A DNA stretch of 17,129 nucleotides. It comes from Candidatus Elusimicrobium euhamitermitis (GTDB lineage: Bacteria; Elusimicrobiota; Elusimicrobia; Elusimicrobiales; Elusimicrobiaceae). Within the stretch, counting starts at the first letter, position 1. Every line of letters begins with the position of its first letter. The stretch spans positions 1 to 17,129 of the forward strand of contig JAIRUU010000077.1 in assembly GCA_031254225.1 (NCBI GenBank), in the 5' to 3' direction. This document shows positions 1 to 6,502 of the stretch, one piece after another. A model generated the notes under the pieces. The model was given only the letters and a program-made list of their open reading frames with translations, did no database searches and was not told the DNA's origin. Made by a program: the position numbers and the translations under genes.

Positions 1-359
1 TTTAAACCGGCTTCTCTGGCCGCGTCCGCCAGCGCTTTGATTCTTCCGTGGTAAATTCTGCCGCCGCGGTCAAACATAACTTCTTTAACGCCTTTGTCCA
101 AAGCTTTTTTGGCTATGACGGTACCCAGCGCTTTTGCCGCTTCTATGCTTTTGCCGGATTTTTCATATTTGCCGTCCAGCTCTTTGGATAACGTCGTCGC
201 GGAAACAAGCGTTTTGCCTTCGTTGTCGTCCACTACCTGGGCGTAAATATATTTCAGGCTTCTGTAAACCGACAGGCGCGGCCTGTTTATGCCGTTAGCC
301 GTAAGACGCCTGCGGGTCCTGTCTTTGCGGTACTGGTATCTTTCGTTTTTGGTTGCCAT
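1..359 (-). CDS. rplR: 50S ribosomal protein L18 (partial, C-terminal end cut by window edge)
   Basis: L18 binds 5S rRNA together with L5 and helps build the central protuberance of the large subunit. The ATG at 359-357 opens 119 visible codons. The start reads MATKNERYQYRKDRTRRR, the basic rRNA-binding N-terminus of the family. The end carries the diagnostic FDRGGRIYHGRIKALADAAR stretch followed by EAGL, normally one or two residues from the stop, so almost nothing is missing. It starts 2 nt after the rplF stop codon (TAA at 364-362). A GGGAG lies 11 nt upstream, inside the end of rplF, so translation is probably coupled. The family call is certain; only the exact last residue is unseen. Confidence 0.97.
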   Translation of the reverse strand, partial: MATKNERYQYRKDRTRRRLTANGINRPRLSVYRSLKYIYAQVVDDNEGKTLVSATTLSKELDGKYEKSGKSIEAAKALGTVIAKKALDKGVKEVMFDRGGRIYHGRIKALADAAREAGL

Positions 360-361
360 AA

Positions 362-919
362 TTATTTGCTCCCCGTCGCGGCCGTCTTGCCTGCTTTTCT
401 GGCGATGTGTTCGCCGGCGTATTTTATGCCGCTGCCTTTGTACGGCTCCGGAGGCCTGATGTTCCTGATTTTGGCGGCGAAATCGCCCACCATAAATTTG
501 TCGCTCCCTTTAATTTCAAGGGTGTTGGTCTTGATTTCAAAAGCCGCGGACAATCCTTTCGGAATATCCAAAATGACCGGATGGGACAAACCTACTTCAA
601 TGGTAAGTTTCTGCCCCGCGACTATGGCTTTGTAACCCAGGCCGTTTATTTCCAGTGATTTTGAAAAACCTTTTTCCACGCCGTGTATAATGTTGTTGAC
701 GTTGGCGCGCGTGGTGCCGTGCACGGCGTTTAAAAGTTTTTCTTTGGAAGCGTCTTCAATTTTAATATTTAAAACGCCGTTTTCCAAAGCCGCGTTTATG
801 CCTACGGGCAAAGTGTAACTGAGCGCGCCCAGCGGGCCGCTGGCGTTGATAACGCCGCCTTTAATTTCCACTTTGACCTTGGCGGGGATTTCTATCGGTT
901 TTTTTCCTATTCTGCTCAT
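362..919 (-). CDS. rplF: 50S ribosomal protein L6
   Basis: L6 binds 23S rRNA near the sarcin-ricin loop and the factor-binding site. From the chosen start the protein is 185 aa, with the classic opening MSRIGKKPIEIPAKV and two repeated alpha/beta domains. The second domain ends in the signature NIRPPEPYKGSGIKYAGEHI (residues 153-172). An in-frame ATG eight codons further upstream (943) would lie inside rpsH and adds MPGLVGEN, which is not part of the family. The start at 919 has a GGGGAGA two bases before the ATG that merges with the rpsH stop (TAG). This tight stop-SD-start junction argues for coupled translation with rpsH. Confidence 0.97.
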   Translation of the reverse strand: MSRIGKKPIEIPAKVKVEIKGGVINASGPLGALSYTLPVGINAALENGVLNIKIEDASKEKLLNAVHGTTRANVNNIIHGVEKGFSKSLEINGLGYKAIVAGQKLTIEVGLSHPVILDIPKGLSAAFEIKTNTLEIKGSDKFMVGDFAAKIRNIRPPEPYKGSGIKYAGEHIARKAGKTAATGSK

Positions 920-927
920 ATTCTCCC

Positions 928-1320
928 CTACCAGACCTGGCACAGCAGCTCGCCGCCGAGCTTTGATTCTTTGGCCCGCGCGTCTGTCATTATGCCTTTG
1001 GACGTTGATAAAATTGTTATGCCGAACGCGCCGCGCACGCGGGGTATGTCGGAGTAAGAACTGTATACCCTCTGCCCCGGGCGGGAAAGCCTTTTAAGGC
1101 CCGTGATGACCGCGTCGTTCTCAGTCGTATATTTTAAGAAAACTCTGACTACGCCGCCTTTGGTTTCATTATGCACGGCTTTGTAGTTTGAAATATAACC
1201 TTCCTCTTTCAAAACACGCGCTATTTCAGTCTTGATTTTGGAGAACGGTATGTCAACCTTCTCTTTTCTTTTTGCGTTTGCGTTTCTTATTCTTGTTAAG
1301 AAATCTGATATAGGATCCAT
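928..1320 (-). CDS. rpsH: 30S ribosomal protein S8
   Basis: S8 is a primary 16S rRNA-binding protein of the central domain and, in E. coli, the repressor of the spc operon. The 130-aa product has the standard start MDPISDFLTRIRNA and the standard end with ILSTSKGIMTDARAKESKLG and a terminal GGELLCQVW. The length is normal. What is odd is its initiation region: the 85-nt spacer after rpsN has a very strong GGAGGAGG just after the rpsN stop, about 65 nt from this ATG, while nothing SD-like lies directly before it. An in-frame TAA sits three codons upstream of the ATG, so no longer start exists. See the separate entry for the spacer. Confidence 0.97.
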   Translation of the reverse strand: MDPISDFLTRIRNANAKRKEKVDIPFSKIKTEIARVLKEEGYISNYKAVHNETKGGVVRVFLKYTTENDAVITGLKRLSRPGQRVYSSYSDIPRVRGAFGITILSTSKGIMTDARAKESKLGGELLCQVW

Positions 1321-1405
1321 GTATGTTTAGGCTGTTCTTGAAATCACTTTCCGCTTTTAAGTTTTGCCTGCGGAGTTAATTTTTTAAACCGCCTCCTCCT
1401 TTAAT
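1321..1405 (-). promoter_or_regulatory. Long rpsN-rpsH spacer with displaced Shine-Dalgarno
   Basis: Most junctions of this operon are 0-20 nt; this one is 85 nt. Reading in mRNA sense, AAAGGAGGAGG starts within ten bases after the rpsN stop. It is followed by GCGG, an A/T stretch and CTCCGC, which can fold back on the SD. The S8 start codon follows some 40 nt later, preceded by CCTAAACATAC without SD. The sequence therefore shows an SD separated from its likely start by an insertion or by a folding spacer. Function is inferred only. Confidence 0.5.
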
Positions 1406-1591
1406 TTACCAGCTGGATTTGCGCAGGCCCGGGATTAAACCCTGGTGCGCCATTTTTCTGAGGCATATTCTGCAAAGTCCGAAGTCCCTGTAATAACCTC
1501 TGGGACGTCCGCAGACCTGGCACCTGTTATGGTACCGGACCGCGAACTTTTGCGGTTTTGCCATTTTTGCAACCCATGCTTTTGTAGCCAT
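1406..1591 (-). CDS. rpsN: 30S ribosomal protein S14, zinc-binding type
   Basis: S14 assembles late in the 30S head, close to S3 and S10. The 61-aa product is the short, zinc-containing form (often named rpsZ or rpsN type Z). Cys24 and Cys27 (CQVC) and Cys40 and Cys43 (CRIC) form the zinc ribbon, followed by the family end RKMAHQGLIPGLRKSSW. The long cysteine-free type is about 100 aa. The SD AAGGAG lies 9 nt before the ATG, in the 12-nt spacer after rplE. Together with the cysteine-rich L24 this means at least two zinc-dependent ribosomal proteins in the operon. Confidence 0.97.
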   Translation of the reverse strand: MATKAWVAKMAKPQKFAVRYHNRCQVCGRPRGYYRDFGLCRICLRKMAHQGLIPGLRKSSW

Positions 1592-1603
1592 TGTAAAAAC
1601 TCC

Positions 1604-2179
1604 TTATTTCTTTCTGAACGGAAGACCGAGATAATTCATAAGCAAAAGTCCGCCGTCGTCGTTTTTGGCTGTGGTCACGAACGTAATGTTCATACCATGC
1701 GGTTTAGGCGACTTTTCAACATTAACTTCCGGAAAAATATAATGTTCTTTTATGCCTAAGTTCAAATTGCCTTTGCCGTCAAAGCACTTCTCGGAAAATC
1801 CCTGGAAGTCGCGTATGCGCGGCGCGGCTATTGAAATAAAACGGTCCATAAAATCATACATTCTGTCCCCGCGCAGCGTTACGCGCAGGCCTATGGGCAT
1901 GCCTTCGCGGAGCTTGAAGTTGGAAATGGATTTTTTGGCCCTTCTTATCTGCGGGGCCTGGCCGGATATGGCCATAAGGTCCTCTTTGCATACGTCAAGG
2001 ACTTTAATATCTTCCCTTGCTTCAGGCACGCCTATATTGATTACTATTTTCTCAAGCTTAGGCGCGGCCATGGGGCTTTTTACGCCCAGCTCTTTCATCA
2101 GCGCGGAAAGAACTTTACCGTTATACAAAGTTTTTAATCTCGGCTCGTAAGCCTTTGTTGTTTTCTTTTCTGTTGTCAT
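1604..2179 (-). CDS. rplE: 50S ribosomal protein L5
   Basis: L5 binds 5S rRNA with L18 and contacts the P-site tRNA and the S13 bridge. The 191-aa product shows the family blocks PKLEKIVINIGVPEA (around 40-55), IRRAKKSISNFKLREGMPIG (around 78-98) and RDFQGFSEKCFDGKGNLNLG, and ends in LLMNYLGLPFRKK. It is about ten residues longer at the N-terminus (MTTEKKTTKA) than the usual 178-180 aa. The stop is 12 nt from rpsN. There is only a weak SD (AGG/AAG) in the 12-nt spacer behind rplX, so coupling with rplX is likely. Confidence 0.97.
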   Translation of the reverse strand: MTTEKKTTKAYEPRLKTLYNGKVLSALMKELGVKSPMAAPKLEKIVINIGVPEAREDIKVLDVCKEDLMAISGQAPQIRRAKKSISNFKLREGMPIGLRVTLRGDRMYDFMDRFISIAAPRIRDFQGFSEKCFDGKGNLNLGIKEHYIFPEVNVEKSPKPHGMNITFVTTAKNDDGGLLLMNYLGLPFRKK

Positions 2180-2191
2180 TTTTACTTAAAC

Positions 2192-2497
2192 CTATTTGAC
2201 GGTTTCCCCGCATTTGCGGCAGACTCTGGTCTTTACGCCTTTGTCCGAAATCTGTACTTTCGGCGTCATCGCCTCTTTGCATTTTTTGCATACGAGGGCC
2301 ACGTTTGAGACGTGCAGAGGCGCTTCCTTTTTTATAATGCCGCCTTTTTTATTGCCGGCCGGTTTCTCATGTTTGCTGACAATATTGATGCCGGAAATAA
2401 CGACAAGATTTTTGGCGGAAATAATTTCTTTTATTTCACCCGTCTTGCCTTTGTCTTTGCCGGCCAGTATTTTTACCGTGTCATTTTTTTTCAGCAT
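2192..2497 (-). CDS. rplX: 50S ribosomal protein L24 with C-terminal zinc ribbon
   Basis: L24 starts 50S assembly at the 5' end of 23S rRNA and lies near the exit tunnel. A KOW motif fills the N-terminus (VKILAGKDKGKTGEIKEI). The C-terminal third is unlike E. coli L24: CKKC and CRKC, twenty residues apart, form a four-cysteine zinc ribbon. Two ATG codons stand side by side (2500 and 2497). GGAGG lies 7 nt from the second and only 4 nt from the first, so the second is preferred, giving 101 aa. The first overlaps the rplN stop as ATGA, so the two genes are translationally coupled either way. Confidence 0.96.
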   Translation of the reverse strand: MLKKNDTVKILAGKDKGKTGEIKEIISAKNLVVISGINIVSKHEKPAGNKKGGIIKKEAPLHVSNVALVCKKCKEAMTPKVQISDKGVKTRVCRKCGETVK

Positions 2498-2865
2498 CAT
2501 ATAACCTCCGGCGCGAGAGAAATGATTTTTAAGAAATTCTTGTCTCTCAGTTCCCTTGCGATGGGGCCGAACACGCGGGTGCCTTTAGGCTCCCCGTTTT
2601 CGTTGATTATGCAGACGGCGTTTTCGTCAAACCTGATGTAAGAGCCGTCTTTGCGTCTTTTTTCGCGCGCGACGCGCACTACCACCGCGCGCAGCACGTC
2701 CCCTTTTTTAATGGACGACGTAGGGATTGCATCTCTGACGGAGCACATAATAACGTCTCCCAAAGTTGCAATATCCCTGTGGTGGCCGCCGCGCACTTTA
2801 AAGCACTGTACTTTTCTTGCGCCGCTGTTGTCCGCCACGTTAACGATACTTCTTATCTGAATCAT
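2497..2865 (-). CDS. rplN: 50S ribosomal protein L14
   Basis: L14 lies at the subunit interface next to L19 and forms bridges B5 and B8. The 122-aa product begins MIQIRSIVNVADNSGARK and contains the conserved GDVIMCSVRDAIP and VFGPIARELRDKNFLKIISL blocks; length and ends are normal. The SD GGAG sits 7 nt before the ATG in the 12-nt spacer after rpsQ. The TGA stop overlaps the rplX start region. In E. coli a separate spc promoter precedes rplN. Here the spacer is too short to hold one, so transcription most likely continues from the S10 part. Confidence 0.97.
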   Translation of the reverse strand: MIQIRSIVNVADNSGARKVQCFKVRGGHHRDIATLGDVIMCSVRDAIPTSSIKKGDVLRAVVVRVAREKRRKDGSYIRFDENAVCIINENGEPKGTRVFGPIARELRDKNFLKIISLAPEVI

Positions 2866-2877
2866 AGCTTACTCCAA

Positions 2878-3147
2878 TTAATTAACGGCCTTTTCAACTA
2901 TGCGGCAAACTCTCCATCTTTTAAGTTTGCTTATAGGCCTGGCGCTCATTATTTCAACCTTGTCGCCGATTTTAGCTTCATTGCCCTCGTCGTGCGCGTG
3001 ATATTTGGCGGTTTTTCTCAGCGTTTTACTGTAAAGCCCGTGCCTTACAAGCCTTTCCACTTCCACGACGCAGGTCTTGTCGCCTTTGTCAGATACGACG
3101 ACGCCGGCTAAAATTTTCCTCTTTCCGCGGGTTTCTGTATTTTCCAT
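2878..3147 (-). CDS. rpsQ: 30S ribosomal protein S17
   Basis: S17 is a primary 16S rRNA-binding protein of the 5' domain. The 89-aa OB-fold product has RGKRKILAGVVVSDKGDKT near the N-terminus, the family HDEGNEAKIGDKVEIMSARP stretch in the middle and SKLKRWRVCRIVEKA at the end. It starts one base after the rpmC stop. It carries two cysteines (in KTCVVEVE and WRVCRI) with no sign of a metal site. Nothing unusual. Confidence 0.97.
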   Translation of the reverse strand: MENTETRGKRKILAGVVVSDKGDKTCVVEVERLVRHGLYSKTLRKTAKYHAHDEGNEAKIGDKVEIMSARPISKLKRWRVCRIVEKAVN

Positions 3148-3148
3148 A

Positions 3149-3352
3149 TTATTTCGCTTCCTCTTTTTGGCCGATTAAGGTTTTTATCAGCGCTATTTCT
3201 TTTCTGACGGCCTTAATTTCCAGCGGGTTTGACAGCGGGGTGGTGCTGTGTTTGAAAAGAAGGTCAAATTTCTTTTCCTGCGCTTTGACGAGCAGGTCTT
3301 TAAGCTCCGCCGCGCTTTTCTTTTTTAAATTTTCTTTTTCTTTCGTTTTCAT
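3149..3352 (-). CDS. rpmC: 50S ribosomal protein L29
   Basis: L29 is a small helical hairpin protein next to L23 at the polypeptide exit site, where trigger factor and SRP dock. The 67-aa product has the family core with AAELKDLLVKAQEKKFDLLF (residues 14-33) and AVRKEIALIKTLIGQKEE at the end. Its ATG overlaps the rplP stop as TAATG, the tightest kind of coupling. The N-terminus is lysine-rich (MKTKEKENLKKK). Identification rests on fold pattern, size and position between rplP and rpsQ. Confidence 0.95.
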   Translation of the reverse strand: MKTKEKENLKKKSAAELKDLLVKAQEKKFDLLFKHSTTPLSNPLEIKAVRKEIALIKTLIGQKEEAK

Positions 3353-3762
3353 TATCTTCTCGCCACTAATTTGGTTTTGATGGGCAGTTTGTCGGACGCC
3401 ATTTTAAGCGCTTCCTTCGCCGTAGCAAGGTCCAAACCTTCCACTTCAAATAAAATGTGCCCGGGTTTTACGACGGCAACCCAATGGTCCGGCGCGCCTT
3501 TGCCTTTACCCATGCGGGTTTCAGCCGGATGTTTTGTTATGGCTTTGTCAGGAAAAATTCTGGTCCACATTTTCCCTTTCTTTTTGGCGTAGCGGGAAAT
3601 TGTGACGCGGGCGGATTCTATCTGCCGCGCGGTTACCCATTTAGGCTCAAGCGCTTTAAGACCGTATTCGCCGAAAGCGACGGTAGCGCCTCTTTTGGCG
3701 ACGCCTTTTATGCGCGGGGCGGAAAACGGTTTTCTGTATTTAACTCTTTTTGGCATTAACAT
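3352..3762 (-). CDS. rplP: 50S ribosomal protein L16
   Basis: L16 organises the A-site region of 23S rRNA and is needed for late 50S maturation. The 136-aa product has MPKRVKYRKPF after two extra residues, the block RMGKGKGAPDHWVAVVKPG around 92-110 and ILFEVEGL near the end. The first ATG (3762) is chosen because AGGAG, which overlaps the rpsC stop, lies 8 nt before it. The alternative at the MPKR methionine would leave 14 nt. Length matches the usual 136-138 aa. Confidence 0.97.
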   Translation of the reverse strand: MLMPKRVKYRKPFSAPRIKGVAKRGATVAFGEYGLKALEPKWVTARQIESARVTISRYAKKKGKMWTRIFPDKAITKHPAETRMGKGKGAPDHWVAVVKPGHILFEVEGLDLATAKEALKMASDKLPIKTKLVARR

Positions 3763-3773
3763 GGTTCGTTCTC

Positions 3774-4502
3774 CTATTTAGCCTCGGCCGGAGTAATGGC
3801 TTCAGTCACGCCGGAAGCCGTTGCGACGTCCATTTCTCTGTGCTTTCTGAGTTCGTGTAAAATTTCTTTGGGCGAGCGGGCAAAATGCGTCTTCTTGAAA
3901 ATCCACACTTTGCAGCCTATTTTGCCGGACACCGTCATAGCTTCGGCAAACCCGTAATCAATTTCTGCGCAAAGCGTGTGCAGAGGAACTCTGCCTTCGC
4001 GTTTCCATTCCGTGCGCGCTATTTCCGCGCCGCCCAGACGGCCGGAAACCATTATTTTTATGCCCAGCGCTTTGCCAGAAAGAGCCTTTTCAATAGCCTT
4101 TTTCATGGCCGCGCCGTAATGCGCGCGTTTTTCTATCTGCATGCATATGGACTGCGCGACAAGGCTGGCGTCCGTTTCCGCGTTTTTGATTTCCACGACG
4201 TTGACAAAAGTTTTGCTGCCCGTCATTTTTTCCAAATCTTTTCTGAGCTGTTCAATGTCCGCGCCTTTTTTGCCTATAACGACGCCCGGCCTCGCGGTAT
4301 GAACGTTGACTCTTAAAAAAGCGCCCGCTCTTTCAATGCCCACGAAACTTATGGCGGCCATTTTAAAGCGTTCTTCAATAAGATGTCTGATATTTCTGTC
4401 TTCAATAATTAAGGCCGGCATATTTTTCGGCGCGAACCAGCGGCTTTGCCAGTCCTGCGTGTAACCGAGTCTCAGCCCTCTGGGGTTAATCTTATGTCCC
4501 AT
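3774..4502 (-). CDS. rpsC: 30S ribosomal protein S3
   Basis: S3 sits at the mRNA entry site in the 30S head and has helicase activity on incoming mRNA together with S4 and S5. The 242-aa product starts MGHKINPRGLRLG, has a KH domain with the GxxG loop in RPGVVIGKKGADI (around 71-83), and the C-terminal signature SGRLGGAEIARTEWKREGRV followed by PLHTLCAEIDYG. The tail is Ala/Thr/Glu-rich, as often in the family. The SD GGAGG lies within the last codons of rplV. The TAG stop is part of the SD of rplP. Confidence 0.97.
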   Translation of the reverse strand: MGHKINPRGLRLGYTQDWQSRWFAPKNMPALIIEDRNIRHLIEERFKMAAISFVGIERAGAFLRVNVHTARPGVVIGKKGADIEQLRKDLEKMTGSKTFVNVVEIKNAETDASLVAQSICMQIEKRAHYGAAMKKAIEKALSGKALGIKIMVSGRLGGAEIARTEWKREGRVPLHTLCAEIDYGFAEAMTVSGKIGCKVWIFKKTHFARSPKEILHELRKHREMDVATASGVTEAITPAEAK

Positions 4503-4505
4503 AAG

Positions 4506-4862
4506 TTAACGTCCTCCCTTTTCGTCTGAAACAACCACGGTCAGGTGGCACATGCTCTTTTTATAAGGCATTGCTCTTCCCTGCGGGCCGGGCTGAATCC
4601 TTCTCAAATTTCCCATAGGGCCTATATTGGCGTAGGCTTCTTTAATATATACTTTGCCCATGTCAACTTTTTTGCCCAGTTTAACTTCCAGGTTGGCGGC
4701 CGCGCTGTGCACGGTTTTGTAAACAAGTTCGGCCGTGGTCTTTTCAATAAACGGCAAAACGTTTTCCGCAGCTTTGACGTTCTTGCCCCTTATCTGGTCA
4801 AGCACAAGACCGACTTTGCGGCTGCCGTATCTCTGAAATTTTGCTATTGCAAAAGCTTCCAT
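4506..4862 (-). CDS. rplV: 50S ribosomal protein L22
   Basis: L22 spans the large subunit and its long beta-hairpin lines the exit tunnel, where macrolides bind nearby. The 118-aa product shows KVGLVLDQIRGKNVKAAENV at the N-terminus. The hairpin follows as AYANIGPMGNLRRIQPGPQG and RAMPYKKSMCHLTVVV, slightly divergent from the common RAQGRAxRIxKRTSHI form. It starts 14 nt after rpsS with GGGAG 10 nt before the ATG. Call is certain from motifs and position. Confidence 0.96.
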   Translation of the reverse strand: MEAFAIAKFQRYGSRKVGLVLDQIRGKNVKAAENVLPFIEKTTAELVYKTVHSAAANLEVKLGKKVDMGKVYIKEAYANIGPMGNLRRIQPGPQGRAMPYKKSMCHLTVVVSDEKGGR

Positions 4863-4876
4863 AAAGTAAATCTCCC

Positions 4877-5161
4877 TTACTTCAGCGCGGTAGATTCTTT
4901 CGTCATACCGCCGTGTGTTTTAAATATTCTGGTAAAAGAAAACTCGCCCAGTTTGTGGCCGACCATTCTTTCGCTGATATATACGGGAAGGAATTTTTTG
5001 CCGTTATGCACCATAAAAGTGTGCCCTATAAATTCCGGCACTATCGTGCACGCCCGCGCCCATGTCTTGATGGGTTTTTTATCTTTGGAGCCGTTCATTG
5101 CCTGAACTTTTTCCAATAAGTTAACGTCTATAAAAGGACCTTTCTTTGTTGATCTTCCCAT
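4877..5161 (-). CDS. rpsS: 30S ribosomal protein S19
   Basis: S19 is a 30S head protein that contacts S13 and bridges to the large subunit. The 94-aa product starts MGRSTKKGPFIDVNLLEKV and contains RACTIVPEFIGHTFMVHNGK, then VYISERMVGHKLGEFSFTR, all standard for the family. It begins two bases after the rplB stop, with only a weak AAGG about 13 nt upstream, so initiation probably depends on ribosomes finishing rplB. Length normal. Confidence 0.97.
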   Translation of the reverse strand: MGRSTKKGPFIDVNLLEKVQAMNGSKDKKPIKTWARACTIVPEFIGHTFMVHNGKKFLPVYISERMVGHKLGEFSFTRIFKTHGGMTKESTALK

Positions 5162-5163
5162 AG

Positions 5164-6003
5164 TTAATTACCAACCTTGCTTTTTCTTCTGTCGCTGACT
5201 ATCATCCAGTCCCAGACTTTTCTGGGTCTGGTTTTTAAGCCGCGTGACGGCTGGTTCCACGGCGAGCGCGGTATGTTGCCGCCTTTGCTGTGGCCGCGGC
5301 CGCCGCCCATGGGGTGGTCAACCGCGTTCATGGCGCCGCCGCGCACCGTCGGTTTTGTTCCGCGGTGTCTGTTCCTTCCGGCGTTGCCGATTACGATGTT
5401 ATTGTGCTCAATGTTGCCGACCTGGCCTATCGTCGCGCAGCACTGCGCGGGTATCAGTCTTATTTCGCCGGAGGGCATTTTCACGTGCGCGTAATCGTTT
5501 TCTTTGGCCATGAGCTGGGCCTGCGAGCCGGCGCTTCTTACAAGCTGCGCGCCTTTGCCCACTTTAAGTTCCAGCGCGTGTATAAAAGTGCCTTCGGGAA
5601 TATTTTTAAGAGGAAGACAGTTGCCTGTTTTAACTTCCGCCGCGGGGCCGGACATCACTTCGTCCCCGACTTTTAAGCCGACGGGGTGAATGATATAGCG
5701 CTTCTCGCCGTCCGCGTAATTTAAGAGGCAGATTCTGGCGTTCCTGTTCGGGTCGTATTCAATGGAAACGACTTTTGCGGGAATGCCGTATTTCTCTCTT
5801 TTAAAATCAATTTGTCTGTAAGCGCGTCTGTGGCCGCCGCCGATGTGGCGGACCATAACCATACCGGTATTGTTGCGCCCGCCGGTCTTTCTCATGCCCT
5901 TTACAAGCTTCTTCTCAGGAACGGTTTTTGTGATTTCGGAAAAATCAGCAACCGTTATCGTTCTTCTGGAAGGAGTGTAAGGGCGAAATGTCTTAATAGG
6001 CAT
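5164..6003 (-). CDS. rplB: 50S ribosomal protein L2
   Basis: L2 is a core 23S rRNA-binding protein at the subunit interface, close to the peptidyl-transferase centre. The 279-aa product starts MPIKTFRPYTPSRRTITVAD and has an N-terminal OB-like fold with GGRNNTGMVMVRHIGGGHRR, then an SH3-like domain. The conserved loop near the active site reads NAVDHPMGGGRGHSKGG (residues 226-242): the functionally important histidine of VDHP is kept, while the second histidine of the common HPHGGG is Met. An AAGGAG lies 12 nt before the ATG. Directly upstream of that SD sits the 184-bp palindromic element that separates this gene from rplW. Confidence 0.97.
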   Translation of the reverse strand: MPIKTFRPYTPSRRTITVADFSEITKTVPEKKLVKGMRKTGGRNNTGMVMVRHIGGGHRRAYRQIDFKREKYGIPAKVVSIEYDPNRNARICLLNYADGEKRYIIHPVGLKVGDEVMSGPAAEVKTGNCLPLKNIPEGTFIHALELKVGKGAQLVRSAGSQAQLMAKENDYAHVKMPSGEIRLIPAQCCATIGQVGNIEHNNIVIGNAGRNRHRGTKPTVRGGAMNAVDHPMGGGRGHSKGGNIPRSPWNQPSRGLKTRPRKVWDWMIVSDRRKSKVGN

Positions 6004-6022
6004 AGTTTATGTAATCTCCTTA

Positions 6023-6206
6023 AGGTTGTAAGTACGGTTCTAACTCAGGGTTCACTGAGGCTATTTTAAAAAAATTTTAATTTTCTTTGCGACGAGCATA
6101 CCGTTGAGTATGTAAGGAGCAAAAAAATGAAATTTTTTTAAAATAGCCCAGTCCGAAGGGTTTGCCGCAGGCAAATGAACCTTGGGTTAGAACCGTACTT
6201 ACAACC
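6023..6206. repeat. 184-bp nested palindromic element inserted between rplW and rplB
   Basis: Outer arms at 6023-6053 and 6177-6207 match in 29 of 31 bases as inverted repeats (AGGTTGTAAGTACGGTTC at the left tip). Nested inside are ACTG/CAGT (6054-6057, 6149-6152), perfect 19-bp arms at 6059-6077 and 6130-6148, and an imperfect inner stem with CATAC/GTATG. A side hairpin TTTGCC-GCA-GGCAAA lies at 6161-6175. TA flanks both ends (6021-6022, 6207-6208), as expected for a TA-target insertion. The outer end supplies the TAG stop of rplW. The family is unknown to me; a non-autonomous MITE-like insertion is the simplest reading. Confidence 0.8.
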
Positions 6207-6502
6207 TACTTAGCCGTCGCTTCAACGACGTCTATTTTATCGCCTTTTTTTAATGTCACTATCGCTTTCTTATAGTCCGCGCGCTTTCCGGCGTAGCGGC
6301 CCATGCGGTGAACTTTGCCTTTTAAAGCGCATGTGTTCACGCCTTCAACCGTGACGTTGAAAAATTTTTCTACCGCGGTCTTTACTTCGCCTTTTGTGGC
6401 CGTTTTAGCCACGACAAAGCTGTATTTATTCTGCTCGTCCCTTAAAATCAGACTCTTTTCGGTCAGCAGGGGCCTTTTGATTGTTTCATATACGGTTTTC
6501 AT
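6206..6502 (-). CDS. rplW: 50S ribosomal protein L23
   Basis: L23 surrounds the exit tunnel and is the docking site for trigger factor and SRP. The 98-aa product has the family start with IKRPLLTEKS (residues 8-17), KYSFVVAKTATKGEVKTAVE, and a C-terminal KGKVHRMGRYAGKRADYKKA-IVTLKKGD block. Its start overlaps the rplD stop (TAATG) with GAGGG 7 nt upstream. Its stop TAG at 6208-6206 is formed by the terminal bases of the palindromic element, so the last codon is directly at the insertion point. The protein itself looks complete. Confidence 0.96.
   Translation of the reverse strand: MKTVYETIKRPLLTEKSLILRDEQNKYSFVVAKTATKGEVKTAVEKFFNVTVEGVNTCALKGKVHRMGRYAGKRADYKKAIVTLKKGDKIDVVEATAK

Noticed and set aside
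920..943. Upstream start for L6 (MPGLVGEN)
   Set aside because: It lies inside rpsH, is not part of the L6 family, and the ATG at 919 has an SD fused to the rpsH stop.
6023..6206. Rho-independent terminator within the rplW-rplB spacer
   Set aside because: The stems are long and nested, without a GC-rich hairpin followed by a T-tract in the minus direction, and termination here would cut off most of an essential operon.
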